Assembly (NCBI GenBank): GCA_035547835.1
Contig: DASZTW010000019.1
Span: 218,346-282,345, forward strand
DNA from: Acidimicrobiales bacterium
GTDB taxonomy: Bacteria > Actinomycetota > Acidimicrobiia > Acidimicrobiales > Iamiaceae
Length of the DNA: 64,000 bases
Direction: 5' to 3'
Shown here in pieces: positions 16,934 to 25,565 of this stretch. The notes under the pieces are model-generated. The model saw nothing but the letters and a program-made list of their open reading frames with translations, was not told where the DNA came from and did not search any database. Both the position numbers and the translations under genes were made by a program. How positions within the stretch are numbered: position 1 is the stretch's first letter; the number at the start of each line of letters is the position of its first letter.

Positions 16934-19900
16934 ATGACCTGGAACCGGATCGCAACCGGCGTGCCGCGGCGAGCCTTCGTCATCGGCGCAGTGGTCGCCC
17001 TGATGTGGACGGTGACGGCGACCGCCCCGGGCGCCTCGATGGCGGCGGCGGCGCCGTCGACTCGGGGCGCAGGTGCCGTGCCATCAGCGACGAGCGCAAG
17101 TGCCGACGCAACGTGTCCGTGCAGCCTCTTCGCGCCGACCGACACGCCGGTGACGCCGGATGCCGGTGACGCGAGCGCCGTCGAGGTCGGCGTGCGCTTC
17201 ACCCCGACCACGGCCGGCTATGTGACCGGGGTCCGCTTCTACAAGTCAGCGGCGAACACCGGGACGCACATCGGCAACTTGTGGACCACGTCGGGTGCCC
17301 TGCTGGCGACCGTCGTGTTCACGAGCGAGACGGCATCGGGCTGGCAGCAGGCGACGTTCTCCCAGCCGGTGCCCGTCGCCGCCGGCGGCACGTACATCGC
17401 GTCGTACCACACCGACGCCGGGCACTACGCCGCTGACTTCGGCTACTTCGCCACGCCGGTCAGCAACCCGCCGCTGGTCGCCCCAGCCGATGGCAGCGAC
17501 GGGAACGGCGTGTACAAGACCGGGGCGACGGGCTTCCCGTCGAGCTCGTATCGCTCGGCCAACTACTGGGTCGATCTCACCTTCGTCACCCAGGCGACCG
17601 ACACGACGCCGCCCACCGTCGTGGCGCAGCAACCGGCCTCGAACGCGACCGCGGTGCCCAGCGCAAGCACGCCGTCGGCGACCTTCAGCGAGCCGGTGCA
17701 ACCCTCGACGGTGAACTTCACCCTGAAAGGCACGAGCGGTGCGACGGTGCCGTCATCGGTCGCGTACGACGCCGCCTCGTCGACGGTGACGCTGACGCCG
17801 ACGTCCTCGCTGGCGGACGGCACGTACACCGCGACGGTCGCTGGTGTGAAGGACCTCGCTGGCAATGCCATGGCGGCGCCCTACAGCTGGTCGTTCAGCG
17901 TGGGGACGCGCGCCTGCCCGTGCTCGATCTGGCCCGCCACCGCCACCCCCGCGAACCCGGCGGTGACCGACTCGACCGCCGTCGAGCTCGGCGTGCAGTT
18001 CTCGACCGACACGCCCGGCTACATCACCGGCGTGCGGTTCTACAAGGCCGACGGCAACACCGGGACCCACCTCGGTCACGTCTGGACGGCATCCGGCACG
18101 CTGCTCGGCACCGCGACGTTCACGAACGAGTCGGCGAGCGGGTGGCAGACCGCAACCTTCACGAACCCGGTAGCGGTGGCGCCCGGCAACGTCTACGTCG
18201 CCTCCTACTTCGCCCCCAACGGCCACTACGAAGCGGACGGCGGCGCGCTGCTCAACGGTGTCGACTCGCCGCCGCTCCATGCCATGCCGGACCGCAACGG
18301 CACCAAGAACGGCGTGTACCACATCGGTTCGAGCGCGTTCCCGGCCGACTCGTGGGCCTCGATCAACTACTGGGTCGACGTGGTCTTCGCGACCTCCGCC
18401 GCCGACACGACTCCACCGACGGTTGCCTCGGTCAAGCCCCCGTCGGGCGCGAGCGGGGTGCCGGTGAACGCACCGATCAGCGCGACGTTCAGCGAGCCGG
18501 TCCAACCGTCGAGCGTCGTGATCCGGCTGCAGGACAGCGTTGGTCATCAGCTGACCGGCACGACGACTTATGACGCCGACACGCTCACGTCGACGTTCCA
18601 GCCCTCGGCGGCGCTCGATCGCTCGGCCACGTACACGGCGACGGTGCAGGCTGCCAAGGACACCGCGGGCAACGCGCTCGCTGCGCCCTACGTGTGGTCG
18701 TTCACGCCGAGCGGCACCGCATCGTTGTGGGGCACCCCTACACCGCAGGTCGTCGACGCCGTCAACAGCGGCCCGCTCGAGCTCGGCATGCGCTTCACGT
18801 CCTCGACCAACGGCTACGTCACCGGTCTCCGCTTCTACAAGAGCGCGGCCAACACGGGCACCCACCTCGCTGATCTGTGGAGCGTTGGCGGCAAGCTCCT
18901 CGGCACCGCCACGTTCACGAACGAGACCGCATCGGGGTGGCAACAGGTGCTGTTCCCCCAGCCGGTACCGATCAGCGCCGGGGGCACGTACGTGGCCTCG
19001 TACCACACCGACTCGGGGCACTACTCCGCCGATCCGGGGTACTTCGCCGACCACGGGGCCGACAACGGTCCGCTCCACGCGTTCCAGGACGGCGACGGCG
19101 GCCCGAACGGCGTCTTCGCCGACGGTGCCAGCGCGTTCCCGACGCTGACGTACGGGTCGGCGAACTACTGGGTCGACGTGGTCTTCACCACCACCGCCAC
19201 CGACACCACGCCGCCGACCGTGCTCACGCACGCGCCCCTGTCAGGTGACCCGGTGCCACCGGAGTCGCTGATCACCGCCGGGTTCAGCGAACCGGTGAGG
19301 TCGTCGTCGATCTCGATGACGGTCACCGACGCGAGCGGACATGCCGTGGCCGGCTCCACGTCGTACGACGCCCCGTCGCGGGTCGCGACCTTCTCCCCGT
19401 CGTCGGCGCTGTCGGCCGGGACCACCTACACGGTGAAAGTCAGCGGTGCTGGCGACCTGGCCGGGAACGCCATGGCTACGCCGGCGACCTGGTCGTTCTC
19501 GACCCAGACAGCGGTGCCCCTGTCCGGCACCGGCGGGCCGGTGCTCGTGATCACCGATCCGAGCAACGGCTTCAGCGACTACTACGGCGAGATCCTCCGC
19601 ACCGAGGGGCTCAACGAGTTCGCCACCAAGCCCATCGCCTCGGTCACTGCGTCGACACTCGCCAACTATGACCTGGTGATCCTCACCCCGCGGACGGTCA
19701 CGAACGCGCAGAAGTCGATGTTGTCGTCGTGGGTGCAAGGCGGCGGGAACCTGATCGCGATGCGGCCGTCGACCTCGCTCGCCTCGCTGTTCGGCCTCCG
19801 CTCGTCGGGTACCACGTTGGCCGAGGGCTACCTGAAGGTGCAGACCGCCTCGGGCCCGGGCGTCGGCATCACCGACCAGACCATCCAGTTCCACGGCACC

Positions 19901-21298
19901 GCCGACCGCTACACGCTCAACGGCGCCACCAGCGTCGCCTCCCTCTACCGCGACGCCACCACCGCGACCACGTCACCCGCCGTGGCCATGCGGACGTACG
20001 GCACCGGGCACGTCGCCATGTTCGCCTTCGACCTCGCCCGCTCGATCGTCGAGACCCGGCAAGGGAACATCGCGTGGGCGGGGCAGCACCGCATGGGCAC
20101 GTCGCCGATCCGTTCGTACGACCTCTTCTACGGCCCCTCGGCGAGCGACCCGGAGACGAACTGGCTCGACTTGTCGAAGGTGGCGATCCCGCAGGCCGAC
20201 GAACAACAGCGGCTGTTGGCGAACCTCATGATCACGATGGACGCGGCCAAACGGCCGCTCCCTCGGTTCAACTACTTCCCCAAGGGCTACAAGGCCGTCG
20301 TGGTCATGACCGGCGACGACCACGCGCACGGCGGCACCGTCGGCCGCTTCGACCAGGACCTGGCCGAGAGCGCCCCCGGTTGCTCGGTCGCCCAGTGGAC
20401 CTGCCTCCGGTCGACGTCGTACATCTTCCCGGGCACACCGATCAGCGACGCGCAGGCACAGCTGTATGAGGCTGCCGGCTTCGACCTCGACGCCCACGTC
20501 AACACCGACTGCAACGACTTCACCGAGTCGTCGCTCGACTCGATCGTGACCGAGGAGCTCGCGGCGCTCGCCGCCCAACTGCCGAGCATCCCCGCGCCGT
20601 CGAACAACCGCACGCACTGCGTCGTGTGGAGCGACTGGGCGAGCCAGCCGAAGGTCGAGCTCGCCCATGGCGTGCGGCTCGACGCCAACTACTACTGGTG
20701 GCCCGTGCAGGCCGCGGCCACCCACCCCGGTCTCTTCACGGGCTCGGGCATGCCGATGCGCTTCGCCGACGACGACGGCTCGCTGATCGACGTGTACCAG
20801 CTCGCCACCCAGGTCACCGACGAGTCGGGCCAGCCCGAGCCGAGCACGATCAACTTGCTGCTCGACGACGCCCTCGGCCCGCTCGGCTACTACGGCGCCT
20901 TCACGATCAACGCCCACACCGACAGCGGCGACTCGCCGGTGGCGGACGCGGTGGTGGCCAGCGCTCAGGCCCGAGGGGTGCCCGTCGTCTCGGCGAAGCA
21001 GATGCTCACCTGGCTCGACGCCAAGGCCAAGTCGTCGTTCGGCAACTCGAGCTGGAGCAACGGGCATCTGACCTTCACCGTGTCGGCCGATCCTGGCGCC
21101 ACCGGCCTGCAGGGGATGTTGCCGGCGACTTCGCTGGCCGCGCCGTTCTCCGCGACGTCGCCCGGAGCGATCACGTCGCTGACGGTGAACGGCACCGCCG
21201 TTCCGTTCACGCTCCAGACGATCAAGGGCATCCAGTACGCGGTGTTCAACGCGGCGGGCGGGACGTACACAGCCACCTACGCACGGAGTGCACCGTGA
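16934..21298 (+). CDS. Large secreted protein: three DUF4082/Ig-like repeats plus deacetylase-like domain
   Basis: 1454 residues. A signal peptide (about 1-37) is followed by three tandem units of about 267 residues (61-324, 328-594, 596-858). Each pairs a DUF4082-like domain (conserved VRFYKSAANTGTH, SGWQQ, ANYWVDL) with a bacterial Ig-like domain (PPTV, TFSEPV, GTYTATV, WSFS). Next comes a glutamine-amidotransferase-like Rossmann region (about 865-1090, GGPVLVITDPSNGFSDYY). A polysaccharide-deacetylase-like barrel follows (about 1118-1370, VVMTGDDHAHGG, DLDAHVN), then a C-terminal beta domain. The chain is probably secreted and acts on or binds surface glycan. ATG 16934 follows the divergent promoter. 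It is first gene of a nine-gene operon and overlaps the next gene by GTGA. Confidence 0.8.
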   Translation: MTWNRIATGVPRRAFVIGAVVALMWTVTATAPGASMAAAAPSTRGAGAVPSATSASADATCPCSLFAPTDTPVTPDAGDASAVEVGVRFTPTTAGYVTGVRFYKSAANTGTHIGNLWTTSGALLATVVFTSETASGWQQATFSQPVPVAAGGTYIASYHTDAGHYAADFGYFATPVSNPPLVAPADGSDGNGVYKTGATGFPSSSYRSANYWVDLTFVTQATDTTPPTVVAQQPASNATAVPSASTPSATFSEPVQPSTVNFTLKGTSGATVPSSVAYDAASSTVTLTPTSSLADGTYTATVAGVKDLAGNAMAAPYSWSFSVGTRACPCSIWPATATPANPAVTDSTAVELGVQFSTDTPGYITGVRFYKADGNTGTHLGHVWTASGTLLGTATFTNESASGWQTATFTNPVAVAPGNVYVASYFAPNGHYEADGGALLNGVDSPPLHAMPDRNGTKNGVYHIGSSAFPADSWASINYWVDVVFATSAADTTPPTVASVKPPSGASGVPVNAPISATFSEPVQPSSVVIRLQDSVGHQLTGTTTYDADTLTSTFQPSAALDRSATYTATVQAAKDTAGNALAAPYVWSFTPSGTASLWGTPTPQVVDAVNSGPLELGMRFTSSTNGYVTGLRFYKSAANTGTHLADLWSVGGKLLGTATFTNETASGWQQVLFPQPVPISAGGTYVASYHTDSGHYSADPGYFADHGADNGPLHAFQDGDGGPNGVFADGASAFPTLTYGSANYWVDVVFTTTATDTTPPTVLTHAPLSGDPVPPESLITAGFSEPVRSSSISMTVTDASGHAVAGSTSYDAPSRVATFSPSSALSAGTTYTVKVSGAGDLAGNAMATPATWSFSTQTAVPLSGTGGPVLVITDPSNGFSDYYGEILRTEGLNEFATKPIASVTASTLANYDLVILTPRTVTNAQKSMLSSWVQGGGNLIAMRPSTSLASLFGLRSSGTTLAEGYLKVQTASGPGVGITDQTIQFHGTADRYTLNGATSVASLYRDATTATTSPAVAMRTYGTGHVAMFAFDLARSIVETRQGNIAWAGQHRMGTSPIRSYDLFYGPSASDPETNWLDLSKVAIPQADEQQRLLANLMITMDAAKRPLPRFNYFPKGYKAVVVMTGDDHAHGGTVGRFDQDLAESAPGCSVAQWTCLRSTSYIFPGTPISDAQAQLYEAAGFDLDAHVNTDCNDFTESSLDSIVTEELAALAAQLPSIPAPSNNRTHCVVWSDWASQPKVELAHGVRLDANYYWWPVQAAATHPGLFTGSGMPMRFADDDGSLIDVYQLATQVTDESGQPEPSTINLLLDDALGPLGYYGAFTINAHTDSGDSPVADAVVASAQARGVPVVSAKQMLTWLDAKAKSSFGNSSWSNGHLTFTVSADPGATGLQGMLPATSLAAPFSATSPGAITSLTVNGTAVPFTLQTIKGIQYAVFNAAGGTYTATYARSAP
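17110..19508 (+). repeat. Three tandem ~800-bp coding repeats
   Basis: Units begin near 17110, 17910 and 18717 and encode the DUF4082-like plus Ig-like pairs described for the host gene. The period is about 800-805 bases. Protein-level similarity is high at the VRFYK, SGWQ and NYWVD motifs, so the array arose by internal duplication. The first two units begin with a CPCS motif that the third has lost. Confidence 0.8.
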
Positions 21299-22359
21299 AC
21301 ACCACTGGAGTAGCGGTGATCGGCGCGGGCTACTGGGGACCGAACTTGGTCCGCAACCTGCGTGGTCATCCCGACGTCGACCTGCGCTGGGTGTGCGACC
21401 TCGACCCGGAGCGCACTGGCCGCGTGGTCGGCCGGTACGCCCTGACCCGCACCACCGACCGGCTCGACGACGTCCTTTCCGACCCGGCGGTCGACGCGGT
21501 GGTGATCGCCACGCCGGCGGCCACGCACGCGTCGCTCGCCAGAGCCTGCCTCGACAGCGGGCGACACGTGCTCGTCGAGAAGCCGATCGCGTGTGACTCG
21601 GCCGACGCAGACGACCTGATCGCCAAGGCGTCGGCGGCCGGGTTGGTGCTCATGTGCGACCACACGTACTGCTACTCGCCCGTGGTCCGGCACCTGCGTG
21701 AGCTCATCCACTCGGACGTGGCGGGGGAGGTCCAGTACCTCGACTCCGTGCGCATCAACCTCGGCCTCGTCCAGACCGACGTCGACGTGTTCTGGGACCT
21801 CGCGCCGCACGACCTGTCGATCATCGACTTCATCGTCGAGCCCGAGCTCCGCCCGATCGCCGTCGCCGCGCAAGGTTCCGACCCGGTCGGAGCGGGGCGA
21901 ACCTGTGTCGGCTACCTCACGTTGTTCCTCGGCAACGGTGCCTTGGCCCACGTACACGTCAACTGGCTGAGCCCGACGAAGGTCCGCACGATGATCATCG
22001 GCGGGAGCCGCCAGATGATGGTCTGGGACGACCTCAACCCGTCGCAGCGGCTCAGCGTCTTCGACCGCGGTGTCGCCATGGCCGAACCCATCGATGACGA
22101 ACGTCGCCGCGAAGCCTTGGTGTCGTACCGGCTCGGCGACATGCGCGCGCCGGCCCTCGGCGACGGCGAAGCATTGCAGGGCGTCGTCGCCGAGTTCGTG
22201 GGCTCGGTGCGGTCTCACCGTCGCCCGTTGACCGACGGTGAGAGCGGCGCGCGCGTGCTTCGGATCCTCGAAGCGATCCCGGCGAGCCTCGAGCGCGGCG
22301 GTGCCGCGGTGCCGATCGCCCCCGCCCCGATGCCGGCACCGGTCGGGGTGGCGCGATGA
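21295..22359 (+). CDS. Gfo/Idh/MocA-family oxidoreductase
   Basis: 354 residues. The N-terminal Rossmann domain (about 5-120) has the GAGYWGPNLVRN nucleotide-binding loop and the EKPIA motif of the family. The C-terminal alpha/beta domain (about 130-325) includes the FWDLAPHDLSI stretch with the usual His. Such enzymes oxidise or reduce sugar nucleotides at C3; in UDP-GlcNAc3NAcA synthesis the WbpB enzyme plays this role. The GTG start overlaps the previous stop by GTGA. Together with the DegT aminotransferases and the N-acetyltransferase of this island, a 3-amino-uronic sugar is a plausible product (inference). Confidence 0.87.
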   Translation: MNTTGVAVIGAGYWGPNLVRNLRGHPDVDLRWVCDLDPERTGRVVGRYALTRTTDRLDDVLSDPAVDAVVIATPAATHASLARACLDSGRHVLVEKPIACDSADADDLIAKASAAGLVLMCDHTYCYSPVVRHLRELIHSDVAGEVQYLDSVRINLGLVQTDVDVFWDLAPHDLSIIDFIVEPELRPIAVAAQGSDPVGAGRTCVGYLTLFLGNGALAHVHVNWLSPTKVRTMIIGGSRQMMVWDDLNPSQRLSVFDRGVAMAEPIDDERRREALVSYRLGDMRAPALGDGEALQGVVAEFVGSVRSHRRPLTDGESGARVLRILEAIPASLERGGAAVPIAPAPMPAPVGVAR

Positions 22360-23402
22360 CCCGGGGGACGATGACGGTGGTCGTGCCGTGCCACGACTAC
22401 GGCACGTACCTCGGCCAGTGCGTCAACAGCGTCATCGACCGCCCGGGCGTCGACCTCGAGGTGCTCGTCATCGACGACGCGTCGACCGACGACACGCCCA
22501 CGATCGGGGCCGCCCTTGCGGCGACCGACTCCCGGATCACGTTCACCCGGCACGACGAGCGACTCGGTCACGTCGCCACCTACAACGAAGGGCTGGCTCG
22601 CGCCACGGGCGACTACGCCCTGGTGCTGTCGGCCGACGACGCCGTCGTGCCGGGAGCTCTCGGTCGTGCCGCTCGCTTTCTCGACGACGAGCCCACGGTC
22701 GGGCTCGTGTACGGACGCACGGTGTTCTTCGAGCATGGCGCGCTCCCGCTTGCTCGCCACGGCGGCGGCCACCGACGGGTCCGCGCCGGGAATGACTGGA
22801 TCGCGGCGCGCTGCCGTGCCGGCACGAACTGCATCAGCTCACCCGAGGCTGTCGTACGGACCAGCCTCCTCCGTCGGATCGGCGCGTACCGCGACGAGTT
22901 GCCGATGACCGGCGACCTCGAGCTGTGGCTTCGTTGTGCGGCCCACGCAGACGTGGGCTACCTGCGGGGCACCGATCAGGCCTACTACCGGCGCCACGCC
23001 AACAGCATGTTCCGCGCTCGCCTGGCCGATCCGCTGATCGACCTGTGCCACCGTCGCGCCGCGTTCGAGCTCTTCTTCACTTACCAGCGGCTGTTCGTCG
23101 TCGACGCGGACGTGCTCGAGGACGACTACCGCCGGGCCCTCGCCCGCGAGGCGCTGCACAAAGCGTCACGGGCATACGACCACGACCGGGTCTCGGACCG
23201 GACCGTGGCCCGTCTCGTGGAGTTCGCGGAGTCCACTTACGAAGCAGCTCAGTCGCTTCCGGAAGCAGCCGGCCTGCGCCTCCGCCGTCGCCTCGGGCCG
23301 CGGGTCAGCCGCTGGATGCCCCCGCTCGCCGGCGTGGCTGCAGCGGGTCGCGTGCGCGACGTCGTCACCACTTGGCGCTGGTCGAGGACGGGTGACCTGT
23401 GA
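22356..23402 (+). CDS. Family 2 glycosyltransferase
   Basis: 348 residues. GT-A fold: the N-terminal MTVVVPCHDYGTYLG strand, the nucleotide-binding DDASTDDTP motif (about residue 37), and the metal-binding LSADDAV motif (about 90). A C-terminal helical region of about 100 residues is rich in Arg and Ala. The ATG overlaps the oxidoreductase stop (ATGA). It transfers an unknown sugar during repeat-unit assembly on the cytoplasmic face; donor and acceptor cannot be read from sequence. Confidence 0.87.
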   Translation: MTRGTMTVVVPCHDYGTYLGQCVNSVIDRPGVDLEVLVIDDASTDDTPTIGAALAATDSRITFTRHDERLGHVATYNEGLARATGDYALVLSADDAVVPGALGRAARFLDDEPTVGLVYGRTVFFEHGALPLARHGGGHRRVRAGNDWIAARCRAGTNCISSPEAVVRTSLLRRIGAYRDELPMTGDLELWLRCAAHADVGYLRGTDQAYYRRHANSMFRARLADPLIDLCHRRAAFELFFTYQRLFVVDADVLEDDYRRALAREALHKASRAYDHDRVSDRTVARLVEFAESTYEAAQSLPEAAGLRLRRRLGPRVSRWMPPLAGVAAAGRVRDVVTTWRWSRTGDL

Positions 23403-24436
23403 TGGAGGAGATCCAGGACTTCACCGCGGCCGGGCTGGCCGGTCGCCGCGTCCTCGTCACCGGCGGCGCCGGGTTCATCGGCTCGAGTCTGTCCCGGGTC
23501 CTGCTCGCCAGCGGGGCCGAGGTCACCGTGTTCGACAACGAGGCGACCGGCCGCTTCGAGAACCTCCTTGGCTGCGCGGGGGAGGTGGGCGCAGCTCCGG
23601 TGCTGGTGACCGGCGACGTGCGCGACGGGCGGGGCCTCTCCCACGCCATGGCTGGCATCGACATCGTGTTCCACCTCGCGTGTCTCGGCGTTCGCCACTC
23701 GTTGCTCTTCCCACGCGAGAACCATGAGGTCAACGCAGGTGGGACGCTCAGGGTCCTCGAGGCGGCGCGTGCCCGGAACATCGGCCGCGTCGTGCATGTG
23801 TCGTCGTCAGAGGTGTACGGGACGGCCCAGTGGGCGCCGATGACCGAAGCCCACCCGACCAGCCCGCACACCGTGTACGGCGCCAGCAAGCTCGCGGGGG
23901 AGTGCTACGCACGGGCCTACCACCGTTGCCATGACCTCGACGTCGTGGTCGTGCGCCCCTTCAACAGCTACGGACCCCGCTCGCACCACGAAGGCGACAG
24001 CGGCGAGGTGATCCCCCGGTTCCTGGTGCGGGCGATGAGCGGCGACCCGCTCGTCGTGTACGGCGACGGCAACCAGACCCGAGACTTCACGCATGTGTAC
24101 GACAGCGCGCTGACGATCGCCCGCGCCGGAGTGACCCCCGGACTCGGCGGCGAGGTCGTGAACGTCGGGTCGGGGGTGGAGACGAGCGTCAACGAGCTGC
24201 TCGACGCGGTCGCCTCGGCGACCGGGCAGCGGGTCACGGTGATGTACTCCGACGCGCGACCCGGCGATGTGTCACGCCTGGTGGCCGACTCGACGCTGGC
24301 CCGCGAGCTGCTGGATCACCGCCCCCGCATCGCGCTGCGGGATGGGCTGGCCGACCTGGCCGGGCGGTTGGCCGGGCTGGGGGGCCCTGAGGTCGCGGCG
24401 CTCGCTGCGGCCGTCCCCGATCGAAGTTGGGTGTGA
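23402..24436 (+). CDS. NAD-dependent sugar epimerase/dehydratase (SDR family)
   Basis: 344 residues from ATG 23402; GTG 23399 directly before it is an equal alternative, and both overlap the glycosyltransferase stop. The extended-SDR Rossmann motif GGAGFIG (about residue 21) and the catalytic SSSEVYG and YGASK (Tyr-x3-Lys, about 157) are present, as are the substrate-side RPFNSYGP and DFTHVYD motifs. This is the UDP-glucose 4-epimerase / dTDP-glucose dehydratase superfamily; the exact sugar is not readable. The DegT aminotransferase follows directly, a pairing typical of amino-deoxysugar synthesis. Confidence 0.88.
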   Translation: MEEIQDFTAAGLAGRRVLVTGGAGFIGSSLSRVLLASGAEVTVFDNEATGRFENLLGCAGEVGAAPVLVTGDVRDGRGLSHAMAGIDIVFHLACLGVRHSLLFPRENHEVNAGGTLRVLEAARARNIGRVVHVSSSEVYGTAQWAPMTEAHPTSPHTVYGASKLAGECYARAYHRCHDLDVVVVRPFNSYGPRSHHEGDSGEVIPRFLVRAMSGDPLVVYGDGNQTRDFTHVYDSALTIARAGVTPGLGGEVVNVGSGVETSVNELLDAVASATGQRVTVMYSDARPGDVSRLVADSTLARELLDHRPRIALRDGLADLAGRLAGLGGPEVAALAAAVPDRSWV

Positions 24437-24437
24437 C

Positions 24438-25565
24438 GTGATCGAGGTCGCGAAGCCCTGGTTCAGCGAGGCAGAGCAGATGGCCGCGGCCGACGCGATC
24501 GCTTCAGGTTGGGTGGCGCAAGGGCCGCGCGTCGAGGCGTTTGAGCGGGCGGTCGCCGACGTCGTGGGAGCTGAGCACGGCGTTGCGCTGTCATCGGCCA
24601 CCGCCGGCCTCCACCTCGCCCTGGCCGTGGCCGGGGTCGGCCAGGGCGACGAGGTGGTGGTCCCGTCGCTGTCGTTCATCGCGTCGGCGAACGCGCCGAC
24701 GTACGTCGGGGCCACTCCGGTCTTCGCCGATGTCGATGCCGCGACCCAGAACCTCACCCCCGCGTCGGTGGCTGCCGCGCTCACACCGCGCACCCGGGCG
24801 GTGCTGCTGGTGCACCAAGGGGGGACTCCCGCCGACGTCGCCGGGATGCACGCGATGTGCGATCCGTTGGGGGTCACAGTGGTCGAAGACGCGGCGTGTG
24901 CGATCGGCTCCACGTACGACGGCCGGCCGATCGGGTCGCACTCCGACCTGGTCGTGTTCTCCTTCCACGCCCGCAAGATCCTCACCACCGGCGAAGGCGG
25001 CATGGTGATGGCTCGCCGGTCAGGCGACGCCACGCGGTTGCGCCGACTTCGTGATCACGGCGTGGACGTGAACGCCTCCGAGCGCCACCGCGCCCGCTCC
25101 ACGTCGCCTGAGCACTACGTGGAGCGGGGGTTCAACTACCGCATGACCGACATCCAGGCAGCGGTCGGTCTCGTCCAGCTCGGACGGCTCGATGAGCTCG
25201 TGAGCCGGCGACGGGAGCTGGCCGCCCACTACCGCCGCGCGCTCGGCGACCTCCCCGGCATCACCTGCGTCGCGGACCCGCCGTGGGGCCGTGCGAACTT
25301 CCAGTCGTTTTGGATCACGCTTCCGGAGGGGTGCGCAGGCCGGCGCGACGAACTGCTCCGGCAGCTCCTCGTCGAGGGCATCTCGGCCCGCCGAGGCTTC
25401 ATGGCCGCCCACCTCGAGCCCGTCCACGCCGGGGCGGCGGCTCTTGCGCTGCCGGTCACCGAGGAACTGACCAAGCGGTCACTGGTCCTGCCGCTCCACC
25501 ATGGCCTCACCCTCGACGACCTCGATCGCGTCGCGGCGGTCGTGCGGTCCGCCTGGCCGTCGTGA
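24438..25565 (+). CDS. DegT/DnrJ/EryC1-family sugar aminotransferase
   Basis: 375 residues, PLP-dependent. The cofactor lysine lies in the HARKILTTGEGG motif (about residue 183), with the EDAACAIGS Asp/Glu motif before it and the GFNYRMTDIQAA motif after (about 235). GTG 24438 begins one base after the epimerase stop; the upstream in-frame extension would overlap the epimerase and lacks family residues. Members aminate keto-sugars at C3 or C4. A second, distinct DegT gene occurs in the island at 30754, so two amino sugars, or two steps, are likely. Confidence 0.9.
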   Translation: MIEVAKPWFSEAEQMAAADAIASGWVAQGPRVEAFERAVADVVGAEHGVALSSATAGLHLALAVAGVGQGDEVVVPSLSFIASANAPTYVGATPVFADVDAATQNLTPASVAAALTPRTRAVLLVHQGGTPADVAGMHAMCDPLGVTVVEDAACAIGSTYDGRPIGSHSDLVVFSFHARKILTTGEGGMVMARRSGDATRLRRLRDHGVDVNASERHRARSTSPEHYVERGFNYRMTDIQAAVGLVQLGRLDELVSRRRELAAHYRRALGDLPGITCVADPPWGRANFQSFWITLPEGCAGRRDELLRQLLVEGISARRGFMAAHLEPVHAGAAALALPVTEELTKRSLVLPLHHGLTLDDLDRVAAVVRSAWPS

